This document shows, one piece after another, positions 30,638 through 42,850 of a stretch of 64,000 bases of DNA. Source of the stretch: Asterias rubens. Its lineage: Eukaryota > Echinodermata > Asteroidea > Forcipulatida > Asteriidae. The first letter of the stretch is position 1, and every line of letters begins with the position of its first letter. Made by a program: the position numbers and the translations under genes. The stretch is taken from NCBI RefSeq assembly GCF_902459465.1, contig NC_047066.1, positions 2,232,001-2,296,000 on the forward strand, given 5' to 3'. The notes below the pieces were generated by a model. It did not search any database. It was not told where the DNA came from and saw only the letters and a program-made list of their open reading frames with translations.

Positions 30638-30990
30638 TCGACATTCTTAAAGAAGAATGTCGTCTTCCTGTGATAATTTATCTCGGAATGTCGACATCCT
30701 AAAAGTAGGATGTCGTCTTGCTGTGATAATTTATCTCGGTATGTCGACATCCTAAACGTCAGTTGTCATCTTCCTGTGATAATTTATCTCGGGAAGTCGA
30801 CATTCTAAAAGAAGAATGTCGTCTTCCTGTGATAATTTATCTCGGAATGTCGATATCCCAAAAGTAGGATGTCGTCTTGCTGTGATAATTTATCTCGGGA
30901 AGTCGACATCCTAAAATTAGGATGTCGTCTTCCTGTGATAACTTATCTCGGGAATTAAGTTGACATCCCGAAAGTAGGATTTCTTTTGTT
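30638..30990. repeat. Tandem array of ~53-bp hairpin units, copy 1
   Basis: About seven units of a hairpin plus the spacer GTCTTCCTGTGATAATTTATCTCGG. Hairpin arms differ between units but mostly stay paired: GACATTCTT/AAGAATGTC (30640-30661), GACATCCTA/TAGGATGTC (30693-30714), GACATTCT/AGAATGTC, and GACATCCTA/TAGGATGTC again. Units 3, 5 and 7 are degraded. No cas genes and no unique spacers, so not a CRISPR. Confidence 0.8.
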
Positions 30991-31658
30991 GAAAGGATTT
31001 TACTTGTATACGTTTTGTTAACTAGTATTACATTTCCAACAATATTTATAATATTCATGGTCATAAACTACGTTAAACTAAAATAATGGACGAAAAAAAA
31101 AGGTCCCACGTAAAACTCCATAAGGTTTGGAACATAATGGTCCCGCAAGTTCAAATACACGCGAGACTTGCTTAGTCTGCACAGAAGGTAATAAATAATT
31201 TATTACAAGCAAATGCAATCGTACAATAATAGAAAACAAAAACTAAAAATCAATGCAAAACACATGTAGGGGATGGAGGAGCCCATAAAAAGCAAACCTT
31301 AACGAGTACGGACCCCCTCCCCCCTTTTTTTGTAACGAAGAAAGCAATGTAAGCAATTCTATTTAGTGGGTGTAATCTTATGTAGCGGCAAAACAATTCA
31401 AACTTACAGGAAGAACAAACACAAAAACAGTTAGCGTAAAATAAAACTTAACCATATATTTAAATGAAACAGATAAACAAAATACCCAAAATAAATACTA
31501 GAGAAATTGGGCCCCACAACTCTTGCTGGGAAAAAAACCATGTCTAGACGTTTTGTAGTCACCTTGGTTGGGGAGCGAGGACGATTGCACTTTTGGTATT
31601 GTCATTGTTAAACTCCGGCTCTGAAGTTGTTTATTGGGTGGTGTTGCAGTAGTGCAGG
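30991..31658. other. No recognisable feature, copy 1
   Basis: A/T-rich filler up to the duplication junction. No ORF or element end that I can support. Confidence 0.5.
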
Positions 31659-31803
31659 AAGTTTGTTATCGCCACATTATTCAGCGAACCATGAATCATA
31701 CACAGCTACTATTCACAAGAAAATCTATGCGTTGAGGGTAAACAGACAGCACACAATGGAACCACTGGGCTCACACTGTGTGGTCTAGTATAGGAAGATA
31801 TTA

Positions 31804-34800
31804 TGGAACGCCAAAGAGGCATTTAATCATCGGTGATGGTCGTTTGCAACCGGTGATCAAATTTGTCATCGGTGGTGGTCCTATGCGATCGGTGATCAAC
31901 TTTAGCAATCGGTGATAAAACACGATCGGTGGTCCATTTTAGCGATCGGTCATGCATATTCATGATCGGTGATGGTATTAGCGATCGGTCATGCATATTC
32001 ACGACCGGTGATAGCTTTTTGCAATCGGTCAACTTTAGGGATCGGTGATGGCTTTTTGCAATCGGTCTACTTTAGGGATCGGTGATGGCTTTTTGCAATC
32101 GGTCAACTTTAGTGATCGGTGATGGCTTTTTGCATTCGGTCAACTTTAGTGATCGGTGATGGCTTTTTGCAATCGGTCAACTTTAGTGATCGGAGGTGGC
32201 TTTTTGCAATCAGTCAAGTTTAGGGATCGGTGGTGGCTTTTTGCAATCGGTCAACTTTTGCAACCGGTGATGGGATTTTGGGATATCCGAATTTTGCGTC
32301 CGGTCGGTGCAGGCCTACTTCAAAAACTATGATTGTGTAGATTGTGGATATTAATTGTTGTTATTTTCTAGTTCACACCACCGTGGAGGAATAAATTACA
32401 CTCACCAGCGGGTTGAATGACGTGCCAAACATTTTTAGAAGAGTACCTTTTTCTAACTATGTAAGGGGGAACGCAACAAACATCAAATTAATTAGCTCTT
32501 TCTAAAAAATAATAATAATAATAACAAAGGGGTATGAGAGGGTGTGCAAGCGGATATATGTCCCACAATTGGTTGTCGTCTTCCGGAAATGGTGTATGCC
32601 GGGGAAATACAAATAGTTATATTCAGTGAAGGGAAATGTTTTTGAACAAGAGTCTTTTAACCGATAGTTTTGTGTGTTAGGTGAAATCTGAAATCATACA
32701 AGTAGCCCTGTGTAAACAGAGCCGGAGGTGAGAACATTATGACCACACAAAAACCGTTTTTGATCGAAAAAACATAATTTTTATGTGCATCATATGAATG
32801 GGTTTTTTTTAGGACAAGCACAGATATAGTAAAACCGGGACGCACTCAACACGTTTTATAAAAGGCTAGGTAAAGTATCATACAAATATTTCCTTTTAAA
32901 CGGAGAGGCATGTATTAATTGAATCCAAAGCGAAAAACGTACGGTATAAAGTTCTTAATTTAGGGGGGGGGGGGGGCGCAAGGCGAAACAGGTGTTATAA
33001 AGTACTAAAGCGGAAATAATACAGGAGCGAGAAATTCTCAACCAAATCCAGTGTCAGGGAGGGTGGAGGTGTTTGGAAAAGGAAAACATGTTATTGGTGA
33101 GGTCTCTCACTGTTGGAGTCATTGATGACATAATCATATAAAAAAAAAATTTAAAAAAACATTCACTTGACCAGTTTATCTCATAGTTTATCTCCCAATC
33201 ATGGAGGAATGTCCCGATCAACACCCATCTCTGGACGTCCCCAGCAGGAGTCTTCCTGTGTCCATGAACTGTACTGTAGTATAGGTATCTTTAACCACCT
33301 GGCTGCATATCATTATAAAATTGTTAAACCGTACCACGTTTTAATAAGAACCAAGCTTTAGTGCAGTGGCTATGGGAGACAATAAATTCACAATACCCAA
33401 AGGCGTGGGGACAACTTGAGTGACTGGTCTCACTTCATTGATCATCTGTATGTCTATATCTTCTAGAATTTGGAAATCTCCAGTTCAAATACTCATACAA
33501 AAACTAGTGATTTCCTTTTCCAAACTTAATCTGTAAATCTACCGTATCTAAAGTTTAAACTTCTCCTCTGAACAAAGGGGCAAAATTTCATTCCCTGAAC
33601 TATATGCACACAAAAACACACCAACCATGGCCAAACAAAAGCGAATATTGTGAGAAATCTGAGTAGGGTCACTTGTCAAACAAAATGAGAGTATTTTGTC
33701 ATAATTTCATAGAGCAATCATGAAATTCAGAAATATTATCGGTACAGACTCGTATTAGTTGTTCAAAAAACATTTAAAAATATTTGTATTCCCACACCAT
33801 TTCTGGAGGACGACAACCAGTTGGGACATGGATCCCCTTCCGCACCCTCTCCTACCCCGTTGTTATTTTACATTTTAGAAAGAGCTAGCTAATTTGATGT
33901 TTGTTGCGTCCCCCTGACATAGTTATACAATGAGACTCTTCTATGAATGTATGGCAAGTCAGTCAAACAGACTGGTGAGTGGCGTAATCTGCAAACATAG
34001 GTTTTGAAATAGGCTTGCACCGGACGCAAAATACCATCACCGATGATTATTTGCCTCTTTGGCGTGGCGCCAACGCCAAAGAGGCAAATAATCATCGGTG
34101 ATACTTGGCATAAAATGTGTCACTGACCTCATTACTATAATAAGCGAAGAGTTCCCACGGTCAACTCATTACCATATTGCCCGCGAAAGACGAGACATGT
34201 TTACATCACACCACCACCACGGACGCTCAGTGAGCGTGATAGGGTCCAAAGGTTGTGATAAGAGAAGTGCGTGATTGGACGTCAAAATGATTAATTAATT
34301 TACTTCACATCCTGTAGCTGTGTTGTCTGATGTCTGACGAAAGCTATACATATTCATGAGCTGCATACTAGCATATCAAAGAGCCCCCCCCCTTTAATTT
34401 CCTCGTTTGAAAAGGCCTAAAGATATCCTAACCCACACCCTCTCCTACCGATTTGTTATTATTATTTTTTTTAGAAAGAGCTAATTAATTTGATGTTTGT
34501 TGCGCTCCCCCTTACATAGTTATAAAATGGTACTCTTCTAAAAATGTTTGGCAAGTCAGTCAACCCGCTGGTGAGTGTAATATTCCTCCATGGTGGTGTG
34601 AACTAGAAAATAACAACAATTAATATCCACAATCTACACAATCATAGGTTTTGAAGTAGGCCTGCACCGACCGGACGCACAATTCGGAAATCCCAAAAAT
34701 CCACCACCGGTTGCAAAAGTTGACCGATTGCAAAAAGCCAACACCGATCCCTAAAGTTGACCGATTGCAAAAAGCCATCACCGATCCCTAAAGTTGACCG

Positions 34801-35173
34801 ATTGCAAAAAGCCATCACCGGTCACTAAAGTTGACCGATTGCAAAAAGCCATCACCGATCACTAAAGTTGACCGATTGCAAAAAGCCATCACCGATCCCT
34901 AAAGTTGACCGATTGCAAAAAGCCATCACCGATCACTAAAGTTGACCACCGATTGCAAAAAGCCATCACCGGTCGTGAATATGCATGACCGATCGCTAAT
35001 ACCATCACCGATCATGAATATGCATGGCCGATCGCTAAAATGGACCACCGATCGTGTTTTATCACCGATTGCTAAAGTTGATCACCGATCGCATAGGATA
35101 ACCACCGATGACAAATTTGATCACCGGTTGCAAACGACCATCACCGATGATTAAATGCCTCTTTGGCGTTCCA
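31804..35173. mobile_element. Foldback-type DNA transposon, copy 2 of duplication 2
   Basis: Same boundaries and TA flanks as 21077-24446, with a few substitutions in the left arm (near 32350, 32687 and 32879) and a 14-G run where the other copies have 12 and 13. Its internal palindrome is at 34036-34102. Confidence 0.78.
34036..34102. repeat. 67-bp palindrome inside foldback element, copy 2
   Basis: Identical to 23308-23374. Confidence 0.75.
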
Positions 35174-35280
35174 TACATTTCTAACATTCAACGCACAACT
35201 TCTGCTTGTTCACATTAAATTTACCTTCATCACAATTAATTGTAATGGGGGTGTGGGTGTGTGTGTGTGTGTTGTAGAAT

Positions 35281-35289
35281 TATATAAAA
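35281..35289 (+). promoter_or_regulatory. TATA box of GT31 gene, copy 2
   Basis: TATATAAAA at the same distance from the start codon as in copy 1. Confidence 0.45.
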
Positions 35290-35319
35290 CCAACATTGAG
35301 GAGGAAACCCAATGAAACA

Positions 35320-36375
35320 ATGAATATCAAGACCACCTTCTGTTTTACGTTGATTTACGGACTTTTGGTGTTTGGAGTGGTGTATTTTGTTATGCGTAGA
35401 GATGACAATTTACTCCTGGCACAACGACACAAAACATTGTCTGGTGTAATAACCGTGAGTGGAAGTAGGCCTACTGCACGCAAGAACATCACAATGCAGA
35501 GACCAACCAAAAAACAAAATAAAACCATCGATTTAACCACAGTGGAACCAGTCGTCAATCCTCATCGTTTCGAGTTTACAATACACAACCAAGCTGCCTG
35601 CTTCAACAGGAACAACTCACACGGAGAACTCTTCTTGGTTTTGCTCGTCAAATGTGCAACTTTCGAGAAGTTGGACCGAGAGCAAATCCGGAAAACTTGG
35701 GGAGGTGTCAAGGAGGTTCTCGGTAGACGAGTCCTGACGATGTTTCTTCTAGGGGAGTCAACGGACCCCATCATTCGGAGACAAATTCAAGAGGAAAACC
35801 GTGAATTCCATGATCTTATCCAAGAAGACTTCATCGATGCGTACACAAATCTGACTTACAAAAACATGATGGGACTGAAGTGGGTCTCGATGTACTGCCA
35901 TCAAACCAGCTTTGTATTCAGTGTAGATGCTGACATGATGATTAACATTGTAACACTGGTGAAACGTCTGTCCAAAATGCCCAAGACTAACTTTGCAGAA
36001 GGACATCTTAGGACAAATGTCATCGTAGAAAGAGGAAACAAATCCAAGTGGTACATCCCAAAGGAGGTTTACGCTCCTAAAAGGTATCCACCTTTTCTTA
36101 ATGGCGCTTGCTACGCAATGTCTCGAGATGTAGCTGTGCGTGTCTTTGACAAGAGTAAGTATGTTCCGTTCCTTCGTCTCGATGATGCATTTGTAGGAAT
36201 AACTATGAACAAAACCGGCATCATTCTGCGATTTTCTCCGATGTACGAGCAATATTCGAAGAAGTACTCTGAGGCGATGAAAAAGGGTATTGGAGTTGGA
36301 ATACTTCACAACAGACATCGTCTCAATGATAAAATGTTGAGCCTTTGGCATAAACTAGTTGGATCGCAAATTTAG
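35320..36375 (+). CDS. Beta-1,3-galactosyltransferase-like (GT31), copy 2
   Basis: The protein is identical to the product of 24593-25648, including the DAD metal-binding motif and the membrane anchor. If both copies are real, gene dosage is doubled; if the duplication is an assembly artefact, they are one gene. Confidence 0.85.
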   Translation: MNIKTTFCFTLIYGLLVFGVVYFVMRRDDNLLLAQRHKTLSGVITVSGSRPTARKNITMQRPTKKQNKTIDLTTVEPVVNPHRFEFTIHNQAACFNRNNSHGELFLVLLVKCATFEKLDREQIRKTWGGVKEVLGRRVLTMFLLGESTDPIIRRQIQEENREFHDLIQEDFIDAYTNLTYKNMMGLKWVSMYCHQTSFVFSVDADMMINIVTLVKRLSKMPKTNFAEGHLRTNVIVERGNKSKWYIPKEVYAPKRYPPFLNGACYAMSRDVAVRVFDKSKYVPFLRLDDAFVGITMNKTGIILRFSPMYEQYSKKYSEAMKKGIGVGILHNRHRLNDKMLSLWHKLVGSQI

Positions 36376-36757
36376 GACATGTCATACTATATGACGGCCT
36401 TGTGACCAATATTTACGACATGGAGTCCTGTGATTAAGTCGTGAACTTTGTCAGTGTCGTCAGTTTGTATGACTTGGGGTCAAAGTGAGTGTCGTCAATA
36501 TTCAGGACTTGAGGCACAAGTCATGAAATTGGTCGTAATAATGGCGTCAATATTCACGAGTTGAGGCTCAAGTCCTGACTTTTGTCGTAAATACTGGAGT
36601 CAATGTTTATGACTAAAGACACGGAACCCTGAAACAGAGTGTGGCTTTTATTTATAAAATACGTTTAATACTTTTAATTAGTCCTGTCACTATAGACTTA
36701 AATGATGTATCGTACGTACGGCGAAACGCTAGTCCAGCAGTCCGCAGAGAAGCGTTA
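36376..36757. repeat. Degenerate ~70-bp tandem repeats 3' of GT31, copy 2
   Basis: Same as 25649-26030. Confidence 0.45.
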
Positions 36758-36857
36758 AGCCCGGTTCATACTTCCTTCCTGCGAATTCATAGAGCGAAGC
36801 GAATGTTGACATCAAATTCACGTCAAATTCGCATTCGCAGGAAGTATGAACCGGTCT
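36758..36857. mobile_element. Harbinger-like MITE (100 bp), copy 2
   Basis: Same element and TTA flanks as 26031-26130. Confidence 0.75.
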
Positions 36858-37411
36858 TTACCGCGGTATTTCTTATATATAGGTTTTCTCGGTCAATTTC
36901 GGAAAATGTGCAGCCAATTTAATTTCATGCATTCGAATTAAAGCTATTTTGTCCCTCTCCGGTTTTTACTGCGTTTCAAATTCAGAACTCGGTCATTCAA
37001 TTTCGTTTTGAGGCATTCAAGTTCCTAGCACACCGATTCTTTTTCATGACACACAATCATCATTCAATTTAGCAGAGCTGGTTCGACTAGAGATTTTGCT
37101 GATTTAATCCTTTTCAATTTCGTAAAGAGGCAATCAATTTCGCTAAACGAGGATTAAAATAAGCCAGGAGTTAAAATGAATGGATTTTTGTTGAAATTGA
37201 CCGGGAAAACCTATAATAGTAATAATAGTAATAAAACATAATAATAATAAAAGGTATTTGTAATGCGCCAAATCAATCGAAGCAGATGTTCAAGGCGCGG
37301 CAGAAACAGCAATATGTAACAAATGAACCCACATTCACATCCACGTGAATGCAATATCATTCAATAATAATAACACATGTATTATGTATACTGGATTAAT
37401 GAGACATGTCA

Positions 37412-37727
37412 TTTGAAAGGGAGAGGTGGGCCTTGAAAAGCGTTTGTTATAAAATGCATATGGTTAGAAAGATGATTTAGAAGTAGAATATATCCACACA
37501 AATATGCCTCTAAATTGTTGCACCATTTTGTGGAGTCAAATGTTTGGTTCTATAATGGCGGGCCGCGTGTTGGAAACCGCGTGTTGGTTCACGATGTAAA
37601 AGGAAGCCCACGTGATTTCGAGGCATATTTGTATGGATCATTGGTTTTTTTTTTTACTCATTTCATAACAAACGCTTTTCATAGCCCAACTTGCCCGATC
37701 CAATGCAATTGTTCCTTTAATGAAGTG
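37412..37727. mobile_element. Palindromic MITE-like element, copy 2
   Basis: Same as 26686-27000, with one longer T-run. Confidence 0.55.
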
Positions 37728-38068
37728 AACGTTTGAACAAATTTAGCTAAAAACATAATAAAACAATTCAGGAATTAATTTATAAATTCAAACTTTATGA
37801 GTTCTAACTTTGAAAAGAAAACAACACTTATGGAACAGTATCATAAAGGTAATCACCCTGTTTCCAATTACAGTAATGAATGCTAAATTCGTTGCGCAAA
37901 CATGGCACCAGACTATTATTTCGTCCAGCCTCAGTTTGGTTACAATGAGTTGGAATGGAGTAAAATCAAGATGGCCACGCCGTGCTAAAGGTCTATTCTT
38001 AGTGTCGGACTCTGTTATAAATTGCATATTATAACATATTTTTAATAGTCCGACGAAGAATTCTTACT

Positions 38069-38447
38069 TTAGTTTATTGGTCCAAGGAAGATTATATTGT
38101 GTGGTTCTCCAATCGCCCAATTTTCATATCCATTGTTCTCACCCTTCAACGGACAGTGCTGCCAGTTTCCTTCCTCCTCGATGTCATTGCAACCAAACCA
38201 GAGACTGGTGTCAGGTTTCTGATCAAACTCATTCAGGAATAGTTCCCATATGTAATCCTGTTCGGATTGTGAGTTTGGGACAGCCAGGTTTCCTCGTGAC
38301 TCGACACAAGTTCGATTTGCTTGGTACCAATCCATCATGTCAGTTAGAAGTAACACGACTCGCCGTATCGGTGCCAATCAAGGGGGCATATTTCAGCGAA
38401 GATGCGGCCACAGTAAATCCAAAGAAGAAGACTTAACACTTGAAATA
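38069..38447 (-). pseudogene. C-type lectin-domain pseudogene, copy 2
   Basis: Same frameshifted, C-terminally truncated lectin fragment as 27342-27720, again ending 8 bp from the LTR. Confidence 0.75.
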
Positions 38448-38455
38448 CACGCCTC

Positions 38456-38825
38456 TGTGATGACGTTCACCCCGGCCCACATTTATGTTTAGTTCACGCC
38501 CACTGGTCATGGTGATTATGTACACCTGGCTTTTCCATGAAGGTTAACATGCCCCCATGGTGGATGTTATGTAATAGTTAAGTATTTAAGGCACACCCAA
38601 CGTCGACTCGTGGTCTGTATCCTTCAGGTGCGCCACCGAGACGACGGTGCATTATTCGTATATTATTTATCAAGTATATTTTCTAGTATTTCATTTGAGT
38701 TGTGTTTAAATAAAACATCCTGTTGTGGGTCTACGTTTTCAAGAAGAAGAACGTTTAAGTTGTGTTTAATTGATAAGTTCGATCCCTTGGGCGGGATGGC
38801 TGTGGAGGCCAAACCGTCCATAACA
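38456..38825 (+). mobile_element. Ty3/gypsy 5' LTR, copy 2
   Basis: Same as 27729-28098. Confidence 0.9.
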
Positions 38826-39036
38826 TATGGTGGAGAATCCGGCGCTGAACTCCCGGTGGCGCACCCTGCCGGTTGGCTGAAGGACGCAGATCCGCTTGGG
38901 GATGCAAAAGGTATTTAACTTTATACTTTATTAATTTGTTTTCTTGTATTCCCCTGGCGTATACTTTATTTTATTGTGCAAATTGTGTATTTTGATTATT
39001 ATGCCACATTGCAATTTTTATCATATTTCTATCATA

Positions 39037-39723
39037 ATGGCGAGCAAATATGAATTGAAGTTTAGGGATACTTACTCTGGCACTGAAGATCTTTACTTAT
39101 TTTTGTGTAGACTAGATAGTTATAGTAAACTGCGAGACTTTGCAGCCGAGAAAAAGGTTCTGTCACTAGGTTTACGTTTGACTGGCCCTGCTGCTCTATG
39201 GTTTGCTGATTTGCCCGATAGCGAGAAAACTGACTACAAAACAGTCACTGATGCACTCAGACTTGCTTTTGAAGGTGATAGTGTACGATGGGTTAGAGAA
39301 GCCAAACTGGCCGAGCGTCAGCAAGGCGAAAACGAGTCCATTGACTTATATTTCACAGACATAGTGCATCTCAGTAGACAATTACACCGATCAGACAACG
39401 AACAGATGGCACGGTTTGTTCGCGGTCTAAGACCGACGCTAAAAGCGTTCGTAATTTCCAAAGAACCTGAAAATATGGCTCAAGCGATCAATTTTGCACG
39501 TCTTGGTGAAAGCGTAGACAAAATTTGCAAACCACCAGCAATTCAGAGCATTGAACAAAGTACATGTATTAAAGATGAGGTCACCACTAAACTTGACAAT
39601 TTGCAAACCCAGGTAGATAATATCGTAAGCCTGATAAATTCCAGCAAACCAGTACCAGTTCAACCACAGCAATTCTTTCGCCATCGCTCAAATCGAAGCC
39701 ACACTCAAACAGTGCAGATTTAA
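39037..39723 (+). CDS. Ty3/gypsy Gag, copy 2
   Basis: Same protein as 28310-28996, with the zinc knuckle again displaced into the +1 frame (39710-39811). Confidence 0.85.
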   Translation: MASKYELKFRDTYSGTEDLYLFLCRLDSYSKLRDFAAEKKVLSLGLRLTGPAALWFADLPDSEKTDYKTVTDALRLAFEGDSVRWVREAKLAERQQGENESIDLYFTDIVHLSRQLHRSDNEQMARFVRGLRPTLKAFVISKEPENMAQAINFARLGESVDKICKPPAIQSIEQSTCIKDEVTTKLDNLQTQVDNIVSLINSSKPVPVQPQQFFRHRSNRSHTQTVQI

Positions 39724-39801
39724 TGGTGGTTGTAATCGCTGTGGAAAGTACGGTCATAAACAGGCAAACTGCTACTCTAAAGTTCACATCCAAGGTTATC
39801 C

Positions 39802-39808
39802 TTTAAAC
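39802..39808 (+). promoter_or_regulatory. Putative -1 frameshift site TTTAAAC, copy 2
   Basis: Same position relative to the zinc knuckle and TGA as at 29075. Confidence 0.7.
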
Positions 39809-40395
39809 TGACTCAGCCGCCTACCGTGACAGGGGTTGGGGTTGGCGGCTGTGACGTTCAAAACGATGACCCCTTGAAAATTAATCTTGAACACAACAGT
39901 ATGATCTCTATTACCATTGGCGATGATACATTGAAATGTTTGATAGATACGGGTGCCACCAGTAACTTGATTTCTGAAAAATACTATAAAACCAATGTTA
40001 TTTTCAGACAGTTGCGTTTGTTGAAACCTAAATTTGACCATGCAACCACAGCCAATGGTGACAGTGTAAAGATTGTTGGATTTCTCAATGTACCTGTACA
40101 AATTTTAGGAGCACAATTTATGGTACCTTTTTATGTGACAAGTAAATTATATCAAAGTGTTATACTAGGGTCCGAGTTCCTAATGTCACAAAAAGTGTCA
40201 ATTGATTTTGGGAAATCTAAACTTCGCATTCATAGGAAAAATCAGTTGCGTACCTGTACTGAAATTACGGTACCCCCACGTTCACAATCTCTCTGTGAGG
40301 TCAGAATAAAAAATTACCTTCCCTCAGGTGTAATAGGTCATTGTCAGGGCGTCGATGGGTGGGGGACGGGGGGGACATGTCCCCCCACTTTTTAG
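39803..40395 (+). CDS. Ty3/gypsy protease, interrupted by hAT, copy 2
   Basis: Same as 29076-29668, with the DTGA active site. Gypsy sequence ends at 40343 and the hAT end starts at 40345. Confidence 0.85.
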
Positions 40396-40790
40396 AGAGG
40401 GGGGGGACAGCATATCAGATGTCCCCCACTTTTTGATAGACTGTTCGTTAGAATTTCCTTACAATTTTTGTTAAAATAAAAGAATAGGCCTAGCGAACAA
40501 ACGGTGAAATGTTTTCTGCACTTTCATCTTTTTCTGATGGACCACGCGCAGAATGGTATTTTGGGTCTATTTCCGTTTCTATAGTACAGACAATAGACGA
40601 CAAGTTTCGTCCAAGACATGAACGCCAAATTAGCTTTCAAGTTATGCGTCGTTTGTTGTGTACGTATGCTTTAATGTGCGGTACACGATCCCTCCTCAAA
40701 GAAAGTGTGTGCGCACACGTGCAAATGTATTACATTTTGTTACAATCGCACAACGCACAAAATGTTAGTAAAATCAATTAAAACTAGACA
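40336..40790 (+). mobile_element. hAT 5' terminus and subterminal region, copy 2
   Basis: Same as 29609-30063; one A-run is a base longer near 40760. Confidence 0.65.
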
Positions 40791-40791
40791 T

Positions 40792-41352
40792 TAGGTGTTT
40801 GTGAACAAACACAAAGCTGTTCCGTCTTCTTTTGCTTTGAATATGTGTTAACATTACCAAGGAGTCTATAACTGAAAAAAAGTTTGAAAAATGCTGTACA
40901 GTGTCTTGAGTTACGGTGCCACTTCATGGGGTCACGGTAACCTAAGGCTAATCTGTAACGCCCAATGAGTCTGTAACTGAAACAAAGTTAGAAAATCGGT
41001 TGTCTAGTTCTTGAGATATGGTGCCACTTCTGGTTGACCCGGAAGTAGAGGTCAACTTGGGGTCATGGATTTTCAAAGTTTATTTTTAATGCCTTAGGAG
41101 GATAAAACTGAACAAACATGATTGAAAATCGATTGTATAGTACTTGGTGTATGGTCCCACTTCCGGTTCACCCGGACGTAGAGGCAACATGGGGTCACGA
41201 GTTTTCACAGTCAATATTAATGTCAAGGAGTCTGTAAGTGAAAACAAATTGAAAATCGGTTGAGTAGTTCTTGACCGGGTTGACCCGGAAGTAGAGGTCA
41301 AGTTGAGGTCACGGTTTTTCAAAATTGTTCTCCTATCCCCAAGGAGTCTTAT
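40792..41352. repeat. Degenerate ~130-bp tandem array, copy 2
   Basis: Same as 30064-30625, with one T-run a base shorter. Confidence 0.6.
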
Positions 41353-41364
41353 AACTACAAACAG

Positions 41365-41717
41365 TCGACATTCTTAAAGAAGAATGTCGTCTTCCTGTGA
41401 TAATTTATCTCGGAATGTCGACATCCTAAAAGTAGGATGTCGTCTTGCTGTGATAATTTATCTCGGTATGTCGACATCCTAAACGTCAGTTGTCATCTTC
41501 CTGTGATAATTTATCTCGGGAAGTCGACATTCTAAAAGAAGAATGTCGTCTTCCTGTGATAATTTATCTCGGAATGTCGATATCCCAAAAGTAGGATGTC
41601 GTCTTGCTGTGATAATTTATCTCGGGAAGTCGACATCCTAAAATTAGGATGTCGTCTTCCTGTGATAACTTATCTCGGGAATTAAGTTGACATCCCGAAA
41701 GTAGGATTTCTTTTGTT
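41365..41717. repeat. Tandem array of ~53-bp hairpin units, copy 2
   Basis: Same seven units as 30638-30990. Confidence 0.8.
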
Positions 41718-42389
41718 GAAAGGATTTTACTTGTATACGTTTTGTTAACTAGTATTACATTTCCAACAATATTTATAATATTCATGGTCATAAACTACGT
41801 TAAACTAAAATAATGGACGAAAAAAAAAGGTCCCACGTAAAACTCCATAAGGTTTGGAACATAATGGTCCCGCAAGTTCAAATACACGCGAGACTTGCTT
41901 AGTCTGCACAGAAGGTAATAAATAATTTATTACAAGCAAATGCAATCGTACAATAATAGAAAACAAAAACTAAAAATCAATGCAAAACACATGTAGGGGA
42001 TGGAGGAGCCCATAAAAAGCAAACCTTAACGAGTACGGACCCCCTCCCCCCTTTTTTTGTAACGAAGAAAGCAATGTAAGCAATTCTATTTAGTGGGTGT
42101 AATCTTATGTAGCGGCAAAACAATTCAAACTTACAGGAAGAACAAACACAAAAACAGTTAGCGTAAAATAAAACTTAACCATATATTTAAATGAAACAGA
42201 TAAACAAAATACCCAAAATAAATACTAGAGAAATTGGGCCCCACAACTCTTGCTGGGAAAAAAACCATGTCTAGACGTTTTGTAGTCACCTTGGTTGGGG
42301 AGCGAGGACGATTGCACTTTTGGTATTGTCATTGTTAAACTCCGGCTCTGAAGTTGTTTATTGGGTGGTGTTGCAGTAGTGCAGGAAGT
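41718..42389. other. No recognisable feature, copy 2
   Basis: Same as 30991-31658. Confidence 0.5.
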
Positions 42390-42397
42390 GAGATCAG

Positions 42398-42480
42398 AAG
42401 GCAAGAACACCTATTTTCTTGTGAATACTTAAGTATCTGTAGGCAAGAACACCTATTTTTCTTGTGAATATTTAATTAGC
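42398..42480. repeat. Two ~41-bp direct repeats
   Basis: AGGCAAGAACACCTATTTTC...TTGTGAATA occurs twice in tandem just beyond the end of duplication 2. AACACCTATT also resembles the arm of the paired hairpins at 5846-5875. Confidence 0.6.
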
Positions 42481-42850
42481 TATGCCTTGATCATTTACTG
42501 CAGGGACAAGATTGTAATGCTTATAGGTTGAACCCCTGTTGAAATGAGTTATTGTGTATGCATTTAAAGGTGTTTGTTTTATGAAGTTTATTCTTTGAAC
42601 CATTTTTGAACCGGATTTAGAGATCAGTACATTTAATTTGGTTATTTGTTAGAAGTAAGTTTGAGTTTTATGCATTACATCTTCAGTAAAGTAAGTACAT
42701 GTATATAGTTTTAAGATTGACAAGTACTTAATGTTTTGATAATGGTTGATGTAACGTGATTCTTATACCAGTGATGACCAGTAACAGACATTAAATGAGT
42801 TTCTTCTAGATATATATCGTGACAGTGGTTTTTCATTATTCTTTACAGTG
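42481..42850. other. No recognisable feature
   Basis: Unique A/T-rich sequence; no ORF or RNA gene seen. Confidence 0.5.

Larger units (their letters stand above)
20932..31658. repeat. Tandem duplication 2, copy 1
   Basis: A 10,727-bp unit repeated directly at 31659-42389. All three junctions share AAGT (20932-20935, 31659-31662, 42386-42389), i.e. 4-bp microhomology. Differences are a few substitutions near 21619, 21958 and 22151 and several homopolymer-length changes. The unit contains the foldback element, the GT31 gene, the lectin pseudogene, the gypsy 5' half and the hairpin arrays. Confidence 0.9.
31659..42389. repeat. Tandem duplication 2, copy 2
   Basis: A direct repeat of 20932-31658 with offset 10726-10728. 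After 42389 the sequence becomes unique. Confidence 0.9.

Noticed and set aside
30638-30990. CRISPR-like array of repeats and spacers
   Set aside because: The spacers are not unique, the genome is eukaryotic and no cas genes are present; it is a hairpin minisatellite.
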